NCBI GenBank assembly: GCA_947034895.1
Contig: OX344764.1
Span: forward strand, 37,078,935-37,142,934
Length of the DNA stretch: 64,000 nucleotides
Source of the DNA: Rhytidiadelphus loreus
Taxonomy: Eukaryota; Streptophyta; Bryopsida; Hypnales; Hylocomiaceae
Direction: 5' to 3'
The notes below the pieces were generated by a model, which did not search any database, was not told where the DNA came from, and saw only the letters and a program-made list of their open reading frames with translations. Numbering within the stretch: position 1 is the first letter of the stretch; each line of letters begins with the position of its first letter. The translations under genes were made by a program, and so were the position numbers. Of the stretch, positions 1 to 11,219 are shown piece after piece.

Positions 1-278
1 AGAGGCGGTAAAGGTGTGCTGTACTGGGTACCATATTTTTTGCTACTGCCGGTAGTCCAAGTTGCAAAGGGGGCAATGAAAACCTGAGCACTCAAAAATC
101 TAGGAACATAATTATAGATAGATCTGAGATTATTTCCGTTGCGTCTGGAAGCACTCCAGTACGTTCAAGCTAGACAAGCGACTCCAGCCTCCCTTTTTCC
201 TTTCCTGAGTGTTTGCCAATTAATACTTTGAAAAACATGTCAATAATTAAAACCAATTTTACACAATTTCTCAAACGT

Positions 279-440
279 CAATTTCGTGAAATGGGCGCTA
301 TTCTCATACTATGACGCCTTTCTGTACGCGCGGACTGAAACCAAAATCTACACCTGCCTGTCCTAGTTTTCATTTCTGCCCTGAAATTAGACCTCTAATT
401 TGTGAAGATATGTACGTCATAATTTTGGGCTGAGGAATCA
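279..440. repeat. Small foldback element, copy 1
   Basis: The start reads CAATTTCGTGAAATGGGCG and the interior shares the phrases 'ctgaaaccaaaatctac', 'cctagtttt' and 'cctgaaattag' with the elements at 1220-1360 and 1982-2148. It is the most diverged of the three copies and its right terminal repeat is poorly kept, so the right edge is approximate. No coding potential is seen. It is probably a MITE-type, non-autonomous DNA element. Confidence 0.5.
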
Positions 441-771
441 GTGACAAACTGATAAGTCTGATACCGGTATACCAGTAAAACACTGGTCCAATGATGCCTT
501 GCTTTATGTAAATCGCTTCGTCAGCAATTGATTCCACAACGCATGAATAGCGGAAGAAATATCTTAGCATATATACTGCTGTACTTGGAAACAGGACTCT
601 AGCTAGACTGGTAGCTATGGCGAGACCCAACGTTATTTTCCAGGAACCGTCGGTGTTTCCTAGCTACGAAATATATGCAACACTTGGACGTCGGCTATAG
701 TAGAGGCAACAACCGGTAATTAACAGCCGGGTTGCACTTGGATCCTACCGCTCAGGGGATATTTATGCTGG

Positions 772-797
772 CAGACCGCAGACCGCAGACCGCAGCT
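772..797. repeat. Short tandem repeat (GCAGACC)n
   Basis: Three consecutive copies of the 7-bp unit GCAGACC are followed by a partial fourth. This is a simple microsatellite-like tract with no gene nearby. Confidence 0.8.
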
Positions 798-1219
798 AGT
801 CCCTTACCACTCCAACTACACGTACTGTAAGTATATTCAATTCAATCTCTCCAACTAAATAAATAATCTACATTTGATCCTCATCTGGAGTTCTGGATAA
901 GGTGCGTGAATCTATACCCTCCATTTCATACAGCCCCAACACTGTTGTATGAGTGGAGTGATGGATAATTCTAAGGATCGAGAGAATGTATCAATGGTGT
1001 ACATTTTAGGGGCGAGTTAGCACTCGTTCTGTGAACCTGGCCCGGGAATTTCGATGCATTCTTTTGCATTGATTTACATATCGATCGATGGGTATATTAT
1101 ATGCATGACGACTTCCTGGTACTCATCACAGTATTCATAAAAATGGCAATATTTTTAAGAAAAATTTGGTCCATCTGGAACCACGGAGCTTTATTAGGTT
1201 CAGAGCTCTGAGCGTCGAT

Positions 1220-1360
1220 CAATTTCGTTATATTGGTGATATTCCACAAACTAAAAATTGTGACATATATCTTCACAAAGGTCTAATTTCAGGTCACAAA
1301 CTAGGACAGGTATAGACTTTGGTTTCAGGCCATGTGAAAGTAATGGAATATCACCAATTG
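1220..1360. repeat. Small foldback element, copy 2 (inverted)
   Basis: The element begins CAATTTCGTTATATTGGTGA and ends with the near-complement AATATCACCAATTG, so its ends form an inverted repeat. Its interior is the reverse complement of the interior of the 1982-2148 copy ('aggtctaatttcaggtcacaaactagg'-like text on the plus strand). It is about 140 bp, non-coding, and MITE-like. Confidence 0.65.
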
Positions 1361-1981
1361 ACCCTTCTGGACAAGTGCAATCACATAATTTTTGACGGTA
1401 TGAAAGACTCCATGAGCTGCACTCTCTAAGGACATATAAAGAATAAGTATATTGTTATGGACCCATATGCATGCCAGTGAGCTTCAGTGGAGCTCCAGTT
1501 CCGGTCTGCTTGGCTTGTGAACTTATCAACTTATCGATGCTTAGCTCGCTCGTGACGCACCTGAGGCATGGCCGCTCTGCAGGTCGGTGGTCTAGCTCAA
1601 CTGCTCATGAATATCGACCCATTCAATCGGCACTGCTGACAATTTCAATAATTATCAATCTCTCGAGAGAATCAACATTCAATTCCAATCGCCATGATCG
1701 GTAAGAACCAGTCAAGCTGGCTTGCATTTCCCAAAGAGATCAGACAAGCGATCGACTATATATCGATCGTAGTGTGTGTATTAGCTAGGATCGACCGACC
1801 ATATTTGTGCGCATTGAAATTCGGAAGAAATTAAACTTTAATTTGTCAAATAATGCACCTAATTGAGTGCAATCTAGCTGTACCTTGCTAATTAAATAGA
1901 CCTAAAATGCACAACTCCCATTCATGAGAGCTTCAGGTCGATTTAGGATATTAAAATGTTTTTTCATCAATTACTCATAAC

Positions 1982-2148
1982 CAATTTCGTTATATTGGCG
2001 ATATTCCATTGCTATAGCCGCGCAGTCTGAACCCAAAATCTATACCGGTTCTAGTTTGTGGCCTGAAACTACACCTTGAAATTAGTCCTTGTGAAGATAT
2101 GTCACAATTTTTTTACTTGTCGAAATATATCGCCAGTTTAACGAAATT
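1982..2148. repeat. Small foldback element, copy 3
   Basis: The left end CAATTTCGTTATATTGGCGA is matched in inverted form by the right end (TCGCCAGTTTAACGAAATTG), with a few mismatches over about 26 bp. The 167-bp size, terminal inverted repeats and absence of an open frame fit a MITE. Together with 279-440 and 1220-1360 it shows a family that has inserted three times within 2 kb. Confidence 0.65.
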
Positions 2149-5100
2149 GACGTTTCGTAGGGTGTCGAATTGCAAAAAAAATGCGTGCTACTTGGAGAAC
2201 TGAAATCGTCTTTCGACTCGCTTCAAACTATGTGAAGCAACAGAAACTTAAACTACTTTATAATAGGAACCATCATGCTCAAATATGTTGTTAATTATTT
2301 AATCGATTTCATGCATACCTCGGCCAGGACTTGTTCTTCAGATGTTCTAGAAGCGAAGAATTTGTGATTGACTGTACTCAGCCTTTGTGTTTGTAGCCCG
2401 TGTGTGTCCTATCTCTTAATCTCTCAGATACAAATTTTTGTGCACAGGAAAAAGTGCCGGTGGGGACTGCAGTCGCATCTGGTACAATAATTGATCCGAA
2501 TTTTCTACACATTTCTGTCAGCTAGAATATGTATAATATATACGTGGAAATGGTCTTGAGTCGGTTATCTCGGGTTGAGAACATGTAACGATAAAGCTGT
2601 TGGGCACTTGGGTACAGGATCTAACTTAAGTTTAAAACTTACAGCTCAGTTGCGTCTCAAACTCAAAGTTGGGCCGGCGTTGTAAGCAAATGGGAAACCA
2701 TGGCAAGTAATTGGTAAACCCTGTAGCTCGATCCCATCGATCGGATTGATCTCCGCCTTCCGTTGCAAAAATTGGTAGAGGAGAGATGCGTGCCTGGGTG
2801 GACAACCAACTGGAAAAAGAGCAGTTAACTTAACTTATCTTCAGGTGCATGAGATTCAATTGTTACGTACCAAGTGGATGTGTTCGGACACTCAGGTAGG
2901 CCGGGATCTAACTTTAATCTCATCCATGCGCCTCAGTTGGAATCGGACAAACACACGTTTTTTCACTACAGTAAGTTTAACCCTTTTTTTAAGATTCTAC
3001 CATATAGTTACTTGAAGAATTCATGCACCCCAAAGTAAGAACTTGATCATTGACTTCGTACACCAGGCGGACCCTCAACTTTTGGATCTAGAAGCCTCAG
3101 AACTTTTTGATAATTATCACTATCTGTCTCAGTCGCAGAGAATGATGCAACTGCCACGCTATACCATATCGCAGTTTGATAGTTGAATGTGTCAGGCTTT
3201 TGCAATAAATTAGTTTTGAGGTTAAGCATTGCCTTGAGGAAGTCGAAAGCTCGTCCGGCATTGATTGATCATTTGGTTTGGTCAAGCATGAAGCTTCATG
3301 CTGCCAAATCCATGTTTGAACTGCCATTCTAAGGACCTAAACTAAATTAAATGTCGTTATAAGGATTAACAATGGTGAGTGAAACTCTCACAAAAAGCTG
3401 TGTTTGTAGCTTTGCAAATACTTCCATTCTAGCACAAACAGAAAATTATGAGTAGTAATTTTGAAAGGAATCAAAGGATGCATTAAAATAGGCTTGGCAT
3501 TGATCCCAGTATTCCTAGGAGAATCCTTCCAATGGCTAGGAAAAATCAGCGGCTGGTTCAAAGTTAGTTGGTGCAAATTTTGGGAAGTAAAATAGTTGCA
3601 TGTTGAAAAGAAAGGATGTAAAACTAAAAAGAACTTCAATAGGGTCAGAAATCAACTAGTGCATGGAAAACAACACCGGATATTTTAACCATGAGTGGTA
3701 CCTTACAAGGGCAATTAGAAAAAAAAACTTAAAAAAAGGGGAAAACTTTGATTCCTAAACTCTATTGATTTAATTTATTCAAACTTGTCATTACCATTAA
3801 TTCTCAATTCCATCTTAGATGAGTCAAGAGGATCCTTGACCAGTTTTCAAATAATGAAAGGCTGTGCTAGGTTCAATTCTTGCTAAGAATATAATATCAA
3901 CTTGTAATTTCAGTTTGAAATCAATAATTTTTTCACATTTATTTAGAGAATTCCAACAACCTAACCGATGCCAATATAATATGTGAGTTTTGAAGGAAAT
4001 TTACCGGTGAGAAAATGATATTGAAGGAATCAATCCAGTAGATTTTGAAGGTTGAAGAATGGAGCCCATGACCTCATTGGGGAAAAAAAAGTTCATTGAT
4101 CTAGGCATGCCTTAAGTTAGGTTGTTTGTTAGTTTAGTTTGTTACGGTGTGATCTCTTGGACCGTGCATCCCCGAGTCTCGTCCTTGGTATCGTTGGAAA
4201 GCTCTCTACAACGAGGAGGGGTGCATAGGCTTTGTTTCGTGACTTTGATCTACAGCAGAGAAAGATATTGAATTTCGAAGTTTCTACAAGTAGAAAAATT
4301 AGAAAAATGAATTTTACTTTTTTCTTTTGACTGTGGCAACGGCACAGGGGGACACTAAAAACTTATTACGGTTCCTTTGGAAGGGAGGAAATGCGAGCTC
4401 CACTTGGAAAACTTTCCCGAACACTCACGGCGTCCTTTCAGTACTGCGACCAATTAATCAACTTCATTGCCATGCCTGCCATGCCTGCTTTCGAATCGGC
4501 AAAGCAAAGTAAGCCGCGCCCTGGAATTACTCCCGGCGGATCCGAATATCCTAGCTTTGTCGTAACAGATCGATCGATCGAGCAATGCAAGTCCAGCTTG
4601 CTGGAGGGAGCAATGATCTGAGCGGTTCAAAGGAATGTTTTGTCTTCGGAATCAAACACTTGATCATTCCCATCGATCTGCAGGAAAACAATCACAGCTC
4701 CCCCCCATCCTGCCTTCCTAGCCTGCGGAAAGTGGCAGAAATGATTCCAGTGCTCAGGCACTTGCTGGTGGACCATCGATCGATCAGTCAACTTGCGCAG
4801 GGGCCGGAGCAGCAGCTGCTGTACTACAGTACTTCCATCTTTACCATTTACTGACTGCCGGAAGTTGCTGGAGGAACTTCACGGCACTGACTGCATGCCA
4901 AAGAAGAGACGGAAGATGCACTCCGGCGAAGCCAAGGAAAACTACAACGGCAGTAATTTCAACCCATTTTTAAAAAACCGCATCATGGGCAGTGGCTAGA
5001 TTCTAGCCTAAAATGTACTTCCACTATTCGTGAGTGTCAGTTGATAGTTGGTTACCTGAAAGGCCTAGTAGACCCTATTTTTCTCAGTACACTTTGAAAA

Positions 5101-6116
5101 TTCGTTGTTTATTCATATGGTGTTAAAACAAAATGCATTTTCAGAGAATCTAGAATCCCCCTTTTGAATACCAATAAGACTCTACAAAAAGAACAAAATT
5201 CAATGTAATGATGCTCACCATGTCGAATTGCTTATTTGTACAATTTCAGGTGTAGTTACTTTGATGAGAATTAAGTTATTGATGGTATGATCACATACAA
5301 GCACTAGTACACTCTTCATTCTATTTAGCACACGAAATAGATACCATTACTGACAATATTTGAGATCATTTTGTTTAAGGTAGTATGCTCTTAAAGCACC
5401 CATCTTCTTCAAACTGTCTTTATTTTTAAGTAGAGAATGGAAATGGGATGATCTTTAAATGGACCACTTTTATTAGCAATTGAATGCATCGAGGAAAAAT
5501 TTTCTTTTCTATTGCAAGAGCTAATCATTGTCTTTGATTTCTACATATTTTTTTAGAAGTTGCAAGTGGACAAATTTTGGAAGACCTATGGTCACAAATA
5601 GGTGCCTATGTCCTGAATCTTTGAAAATTTAAAAGTAATTCAAAAATGCTTGGAAAAATACAAAACCACTTTCATTAGATGAGATTTGCCTATCGGGAAG
5701 GGCCGCGAGTTCCCAAGAAGAAAACTGGACGAAATTGACGAAACTGGACGAAAGTCGCCGTTCGCAGGGCCTACTGACCTGGCCGAGCGACTGCTAGGTC
5801 GACATTTTCAAATAAATAAATAAATAAATTTTAACTTTGTTTTCCATTTTAAGAACTTTAAATTTTATTTTTATTTTTTGAAAAAAAAAAACTGTCAGTA
5901 GCGTGCGATGGGGCCCGGGGGAACGGAGTTGGGAACAGCCTGAAACAGCCCTCCAGCCCCCCCGAATCACATCTAATGGTGTTAGATTCCACATCTATTT
6001 TTCTTTCTCTGAAAAATGATCTAAAAATAATCATGTGTATGGAAGCCTATGGAAAAAGCGGACCAGCCCTTAAATGGTCGCTTTTAAAGCATATTACTTT
6101 AGTGTTGCTTCCATGA
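2149..6116. other. Gene-poor stretch, no supported gene
   Basis: Only short open frames (60-90 codons) occur, with no recognisable domain or convincing splice structure. Around 4100-4320 there is a block (GTGCATCCCCGAGTC-like) whose diverged inverted counterpart lies near 45000-45190, so part of this is dispersed repeat. A GC-richer patch at 4330-4990 has overlapping short frames that I could not assign. At 5806-5830 there is an AAAT microsatellite. Confidence 0.5.
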
Positions 6117-6704
6117 TTTAACCCCTAAAGGACCAAGGCACAATTTAGGTAGAAATTGTGAAATATTACCACGTTTTAGGGTAGTGAAAAAAGAATGATT
6201 TTTTTCCTTTTCAAAATTCAACAGTACAAATTTGTACTAGACTATTGTGGGAATGTGTGGAAGAAATTTCAGAAACTTTGACCACACAAATTGAAAGAAT
6301 ATAATGTTTGAAGTTAGAAGAAAAAGTTTGTTTTTGACCTTACACAACAAGGCCACTAATAGACTTTAACTTCTCCTAGAGTGAGATTTTTACAATACAC
6401 GTGGTTATTTTTTTTCATTTACATCTTGTATCATGTAAGTTACATACCTACCAAGTTTCTAAAGTAGGGGAGGAGTTTTGTACATGTTGCCTAAAGTTAC
6501 CCAAGCTACCCAAAAAGCTTAGGGCAACATATCTTTTGATCCAAGCACCTAATAAAAAAAAATTATATTCCCATGAAGGAGGTATATGTTTACATACACA
6601 TGGTGTCAAAATTTTGTGAACATCTAACCAAAATTGACTACGTGCATAACTACCCAAGATCTCTTGTACACATTAAATGGTCTCTTGGTAGTTTAGGGGT
6701 TAAA
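6117..6704. repeat. 590-bp foldback element (TTTAACCCCTAAA ends)
   Basis: The left end TTTAACCCCTAAAGGACCA is matched in inverted form by the right end, which reads TGGTAGTTTAGGGGTTAAA on the plus strand (15 of 19 positions). The interior is AT-rich and non-coding and shares short phrases with elements at 45363-46139 and 62846-63816. This supports one dispersed family of non-autonomous elements. Confidence 0.6.
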
Positions 6705-7466
6705 GAATCTTCACTATTCAATGATTGATTTTTTCTTTTACTTTGAATAGTGTTATGATTATCTTTTATAGTGTGGTCTTTGTCATTTATAGTATAATTT
6801 GCAACGTATAGATCCACAAACATCAGTTGAAGTACAATCTATGATATTTAATGATAAAAATTCTATTTAGTGAGGCCCCATATTTGTAGGAATAACACTA
6901 TTTGAGAAGCAACAATAAATATATTGAAAAGTGTAGCAGGCATCAAGCTCTGTAAATACATTAGTACTTACAAGCCATCAAGCATTTGTGCTACACACCA
7001 TAAGCTATAAGATATGAGCACTATGTCAATACTTTATTGACACTATCTAATTATCAACACCTAAAATATGACTATGAATGGTAAAGGAAAGTATGTCAAA
7101 TAATTAGTAAAAAATGTCATAATAGGTAGAAGTCATTGAATACATTTTATCATGTGAATTTCTTATTTTATGTGCTCATTGTTATTTTCTTAAACAAATA
7201 TTGTGCTTGATTTGTGAGTGACTCTATTGTCAATTATTGATACCTTTTTCAAATAAATAATGACTCATGAGTTTCAAAATTGAATAGAGATATTTTTTAA
7301 AAGAATCAAATTTGTTACTAGGAAGATAGGAATTGAAGAAACAAAGGATGGAATTGAAGAGATATGAAATTTCATAGTTCACACTATAAGAAAACTGCAT
7401 TTTTGGTGAGTTAGCCACAGAACGGCACATATTTTTTGAGACGTCCTGCATTTTCAAGTTAACGTA

Positions 7467-7598
7467 CACTAGTAGAAAATCCTATCCAATCTGTTGTTTT
7501 GGTCGCGTTGATCATCAACAAATTTATGTTGATCAACAAAAATTTGTTGATGATCAACGCGACCAAAACAACAGATTGGACAGGATTTTCTACTAGTG
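7467..7598. mobile_element. Hairpin MITE nested in CACTA element (copy 1)
   Basis: A 132-bp near-perfect palindrome starts CACTAGTAGAAAATCC and ends GGATTTTCTACTAGTG. The flanking triplets are GTA on both sides, a 3-bp target duplication. Nearly the whole element is stem, with a short loop that itself contains GTTGATCAAC. If transcribed it would form a very long double-stranded RNA hairpin. Confidence 0.92.
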
Positions 7599-8139
7599 GT
7601 ACATAGTCGTGCAAATTTTTTTTGACATCTATACAGACATGGCATTGTAAACATTAGAATGCCAGATGTCAAATGAGACATGTACATCTTTGAAGACGTC
7701 CCAGAAAACATCACTTACAACAAGTTTGTCCACGTCAGAATTAATTACATTTTGCACTTGCAAAATTTAGTGCGGTCAGCGATAGAGTATTGATCGGTGG
7801 TAAAAAATGCAATTCGGGCAGAAGGCAAAGATGTCAAGTGAGACGTTTACATCTTTGAAGACGTTTGCAAGAACGTTCCAAAAAACATAATTCATTGTAC
7901 ATCCCCTTTTTTACTTATCCCATATCGTTTGTCTCTCTATGGGCAGAGAAAGAATATAAGTAAAACCTCGAAATCCTTCATTTTCACTAAATTTTAATGA
8001 AGAAATTCCTTCATTTTACCATCAAAAATTTACTTGAAGGTAAATGGTAAGTTTTTTTCAATTTTTGTTGAATTTGACAATTTTTTTAATTTTTTAATTT
8101 TTTAATTTATCTTCATTTTATAAATAGGATATGTTATAT

Positions 8140-8289
8140 CACTAGTAGAAAATCTGAAATTTTTGTCATTTTGGACGCGTTGTTTTGAACAAAATCTAAT
8201 AGAAATCTGTTCAAAACAACAGATTTCTATTAGATTTTGTCCAAAACAACGCGTCCAAAATGACAAAAATTTCAGATTTTCTACTAGTG
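8140..8289. mobile_element. Hairpin MITE nested in CACTA element (copy 2)
   Basis: A 150-bp near-perfect palindrome has the ends CACTAGTAGAAAATC and GATTTTCTACTAGTG and is flanked by TAT on both sides. The terminal 15 bp match the hairpin at 7467-7598 but the stem sequence is different. The two therefore look like separate subfamilies mobilised by the same transposase, each inserted into the 7382-8667 element. Confidence 0.92.
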
Positions 8290-8670
8290 TATGTACCAAT
8301 TGATGTTTCAAAAAACGTCTAATTTGATGTCTCAAAAAACACCAATAAAATTTTCAAATGATACAAAAATTATCTGACTAGATGGATGAAAAATTTCACA
8401 TGTGGCATTGCCCGCCAAAAATAGGTGATGTGTTGTTGACGTGTTCTCCACGTGGCTTGTTTTTTGAAGCTGAAAAACACACATTCTTCTTGACGTCAAC
8501 AAAAAACATGCCAAAATTGAACACGTTTTAATATGTTTGTTACACGTTTTTTGCTAGTCAGTTATAACGGATTTTAGTAGACATCTACGATGATTACTTC
8601 CACGTCAAAAAAGACGCCATCCCATGTTTTCTGCAACATCAAAAAAAAACTTTGTTTTCTTATAGTGTCA

Positions 8671-11180
8671 TCTTCAACTAATTCTCCAAGCCATGTCAAT
8701 TACAATTGAAGATCTAGCTTAGGCATGGACTAGGCTTTCAATTTTAACTCCTTTGAGAGTTGACATTTATTGGGTGGATTATAAATATTTTCAAGAGTTC
8801 ACTACATGAGCTCCATAGAAATGACAAAATGGATGAAGTAGATTTAAGTGTGTTGGAAAAGCATTGAAGTTTTTGCCTTTTGTCTACTCTTCAACAATAT
8901 GACTATCTTTGTCATTCAATTTCTCATTATTTTTTGTCAAAGGGTCCAGCAAATCAATTCATTTAGGAACGGTGTACAAAAAACTTGCAAAAATGAAGAT
9001 CTCATGCCTACATACTTCTCAATAAATTCAATTTATTTTTTCAAAATGCTCTAAGTCTAAATCTACAATCCCTCATTTCCCACTTCTACCAAATGCTCTT
9101 AGGGTTTAATTTTGCCATATAATAAATATACTACAATGAGATTTGTCAAAAACAATCAGTGGCAAGCTAGATTCATGGCCATCAAGTTTCTTACATTTGG
9201 CATAAAACTCTCAATTTTGGCGCATCAAGACAACGACTCTCACTCAACGTGGAATCGGAATCAGTCGGGGATTTCACTTGCGATACGCACCATGAATGAA
9301 ATCTCAGATGAGTGCTTAAATTCTTCGATGTAAAATTTCAGAGCGTTGAGGTTTCAGCTGATGGGCAATGGAAACTGCTACTTTTCAGCATTTCATGTCA
9401 GATTTTGCGCACTCTGGAAATCGCAAATGAACCCAAATGACGCTCAAAAAAGCTCGTGCACACTCCCCGTAATTACAGTATGTCAAGTTAACCTCACTTG
9501 GAAACGAATCGAATCGAATCGAATCAGATCATTCCCTAGCTTCTCATATTCTTCAATCTCTGGTCCTTAAATTCTGCAACAAGGTTCTCATATTCTTCTC
9601 AGGGTTCCTGAAAGGCAAGAAAAAGAGACGGTGGTGCAGGATTGCGACTGAAAAAGTGTGTTGAAGGTGCATTCCAGATCGATCTGTTGTGACACCTACA
9701 AGCTTGTCCGAGTCGTCCTCGCTCAGCTAGCTAGCTAGAATCGTTCAGTTCCTTTGCTTAATTGGATTCAAGAATAAAAATTTAAAACGTGTTGAATTCA
9801 GCAACCCGGCCCGGCGCGTGCTCACTTCTAAGCAATGGATTGCCACTTGGTGACTTAACCTACACTGATATTCATACATATATATTTTTTTGTTCCTACC
9901 GATCCGGAGCATAATCATTGATTAATGATGAAGTTGGAACCCGAGCTGGAATTGAAGGATGAGTGTCTAACAATTCAAAGCTCCAAAGGGTTGAAAGTCT
10001 CAGTGAGATTATGTCTCCCCAGGCACCGTACTGTCAGTGCTACCATTTGTTCCAGCAGTCGAGTCAAACCTTTTGTTCGAGCACGCAAGCTTCGTCCTGT
10101 GGCCCAGTCCGGATGGTAGCCTGCGTCTCATTCGTTACCGATTATTCCCTGGATACTTGCCAATCCAGAGGCTCCATGTGGGTTGCTTGCTTAAAATAAA
10201 CTGAGGTTCTCGATTTTATAACGCTCGCATTGTGTGTGTGGCTTGGTATTCGATTAATCTGGAAGAAGCAAAACTCAGGACTTGCGGTAATCTGCTGCTA
10301 AATCGGCCCCCACCTCTACAGATTCTTCCCTAAAATGTATAGAATCTGAACATGACAGCCTCGGGTATTCAAAACATATAAGCTAAGAGAATGTAGAATC
10401 ATTCCTCTTTCATCAAGGCCCTACAAAACTTACGATATTTTTATATTAGGAGCCATGGTGATTGGGATGATTATCGGAGTAGTCTCCTCAGACGATTAAA
10501 GTCTTTGAAGTGCCCTTCAAAATACCGAATGCTGAAAATGCGAAACTGTATATTTGGAACTTGTAATGATTCCAGAAAAAAGCACTTGTAATTTCAGTTT
10601 TCTAGGGCAGTAGTAAGTTACATTGAAGTTCAAAACAAGACAAAACTTTCGGTATCAAAAACACTTCCAAATCTAGGGTCGGGCCAGGCGCGGCAGGAGG
10701 TAGGGAGGACTGAATCCTCCTGCCGGTGAGCATAGAATGTGAACCTTCTTGGCGTTAGATACCAACTATATTGCAAGCTGGTGATTTGGTCAGGCACCGG
10801 CGGGCGCAATGATTCCCAACTAAATTTAAGCATTTAAAATCGTAGTGGCCAAGTATTTGTAGTTGAATCAAATGGCTGAGGGCGATTGCAATCTTCAATT
10901 GACTTGTGTTGATGGTACATTATGGCGAATTAGCTGTTCAGTGATTCTAATGTGGTTACGCGCTAAATCGCTCTGACTTATGGTCGTTTGTTAACAGTGT
11001 TTGTGTGACGGTACTCAGACAGAGATTGTGGGTGTGGAACCGTAGTTTAGACAAGTCGATTTTTATATTGTGTGTGTGACTGTATGTGTGTCACAAATTG
11101 AGAACAGACCGACCAGCTTGAAAACGCTGGACTAGGTTTACACCCACGTGTCGGTTGGGACTTGACGACGGGGAGCGAGC
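8671..11180. other. No supported gene
   Basis: Short open frames lie at 9346-9570, 9925-10199 and, on the minus strand, 10630-10833, but none shows a known domain. The 9963-10199 frame is cysteine- and serine-rich and could be a short exon, but no partner exon was found. A pentanucleotide tract (AATCG) lies near 9505. Inverted GGCAGGAGG and CCTCCTGCC blocks lie at about 10690-10725. Confidence 0.45.
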
Positions 11181-11184
11181 GCAT

Positions 11185-11192
11185 TATATAAA
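11185..11192 (+). promoter_or_regulatory. TATA box of the 11.2-13.6 kb locus
   Basis: TATATAAA sits in a GC-richer setting and is followed within about 30-40 bases by a plausible leader (cacgagtcctcccacag). It is the best core promoter in the first 20 kb and points rightward into the exon-like blocks described next. Confidence 0.45.
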
Positions 11193-11219
11193 GCGTTAGC
11201 TGCACGAGTCCTCCCACAG

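Larger units (their letters stand above)
7382..8667. mobile_element. Non-autonomous CACTA (En/Spm) transposon
   Basis: The element begins CACTATAAGAAAAC at 7382 and ends GTTTTCTTATAGTG at 8667, a perfect 14-bp terminal inverted repeat of the CACTA type. The 3-bp sequence TCA directly precedes and follows it (7379-7381 and 8668-8670), the target-site duplication expected for this superfamily. Inside are repeated subterminal phrases such as 'gtacatctttgaagacgt', typical of transposase-binding repeats. No transposase frame is present, so it must move, if at all, with help from another element. Two smaller CACTA-ended hairpins are nested inside it. Confidence 0.92.

Noticed and set aside
7469..8335. 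Minus-strand frames of 77-81 codons inside the CACTA element
   Set aside because: They run through the palindromic hairpins and are products of the inverted repeats, not genes.
9963..10199. Cysteine/serine-rich 78-codon frame
   Set aside because: Suggestive composition but no signal peptide, start context or partner exon; left unassigned.
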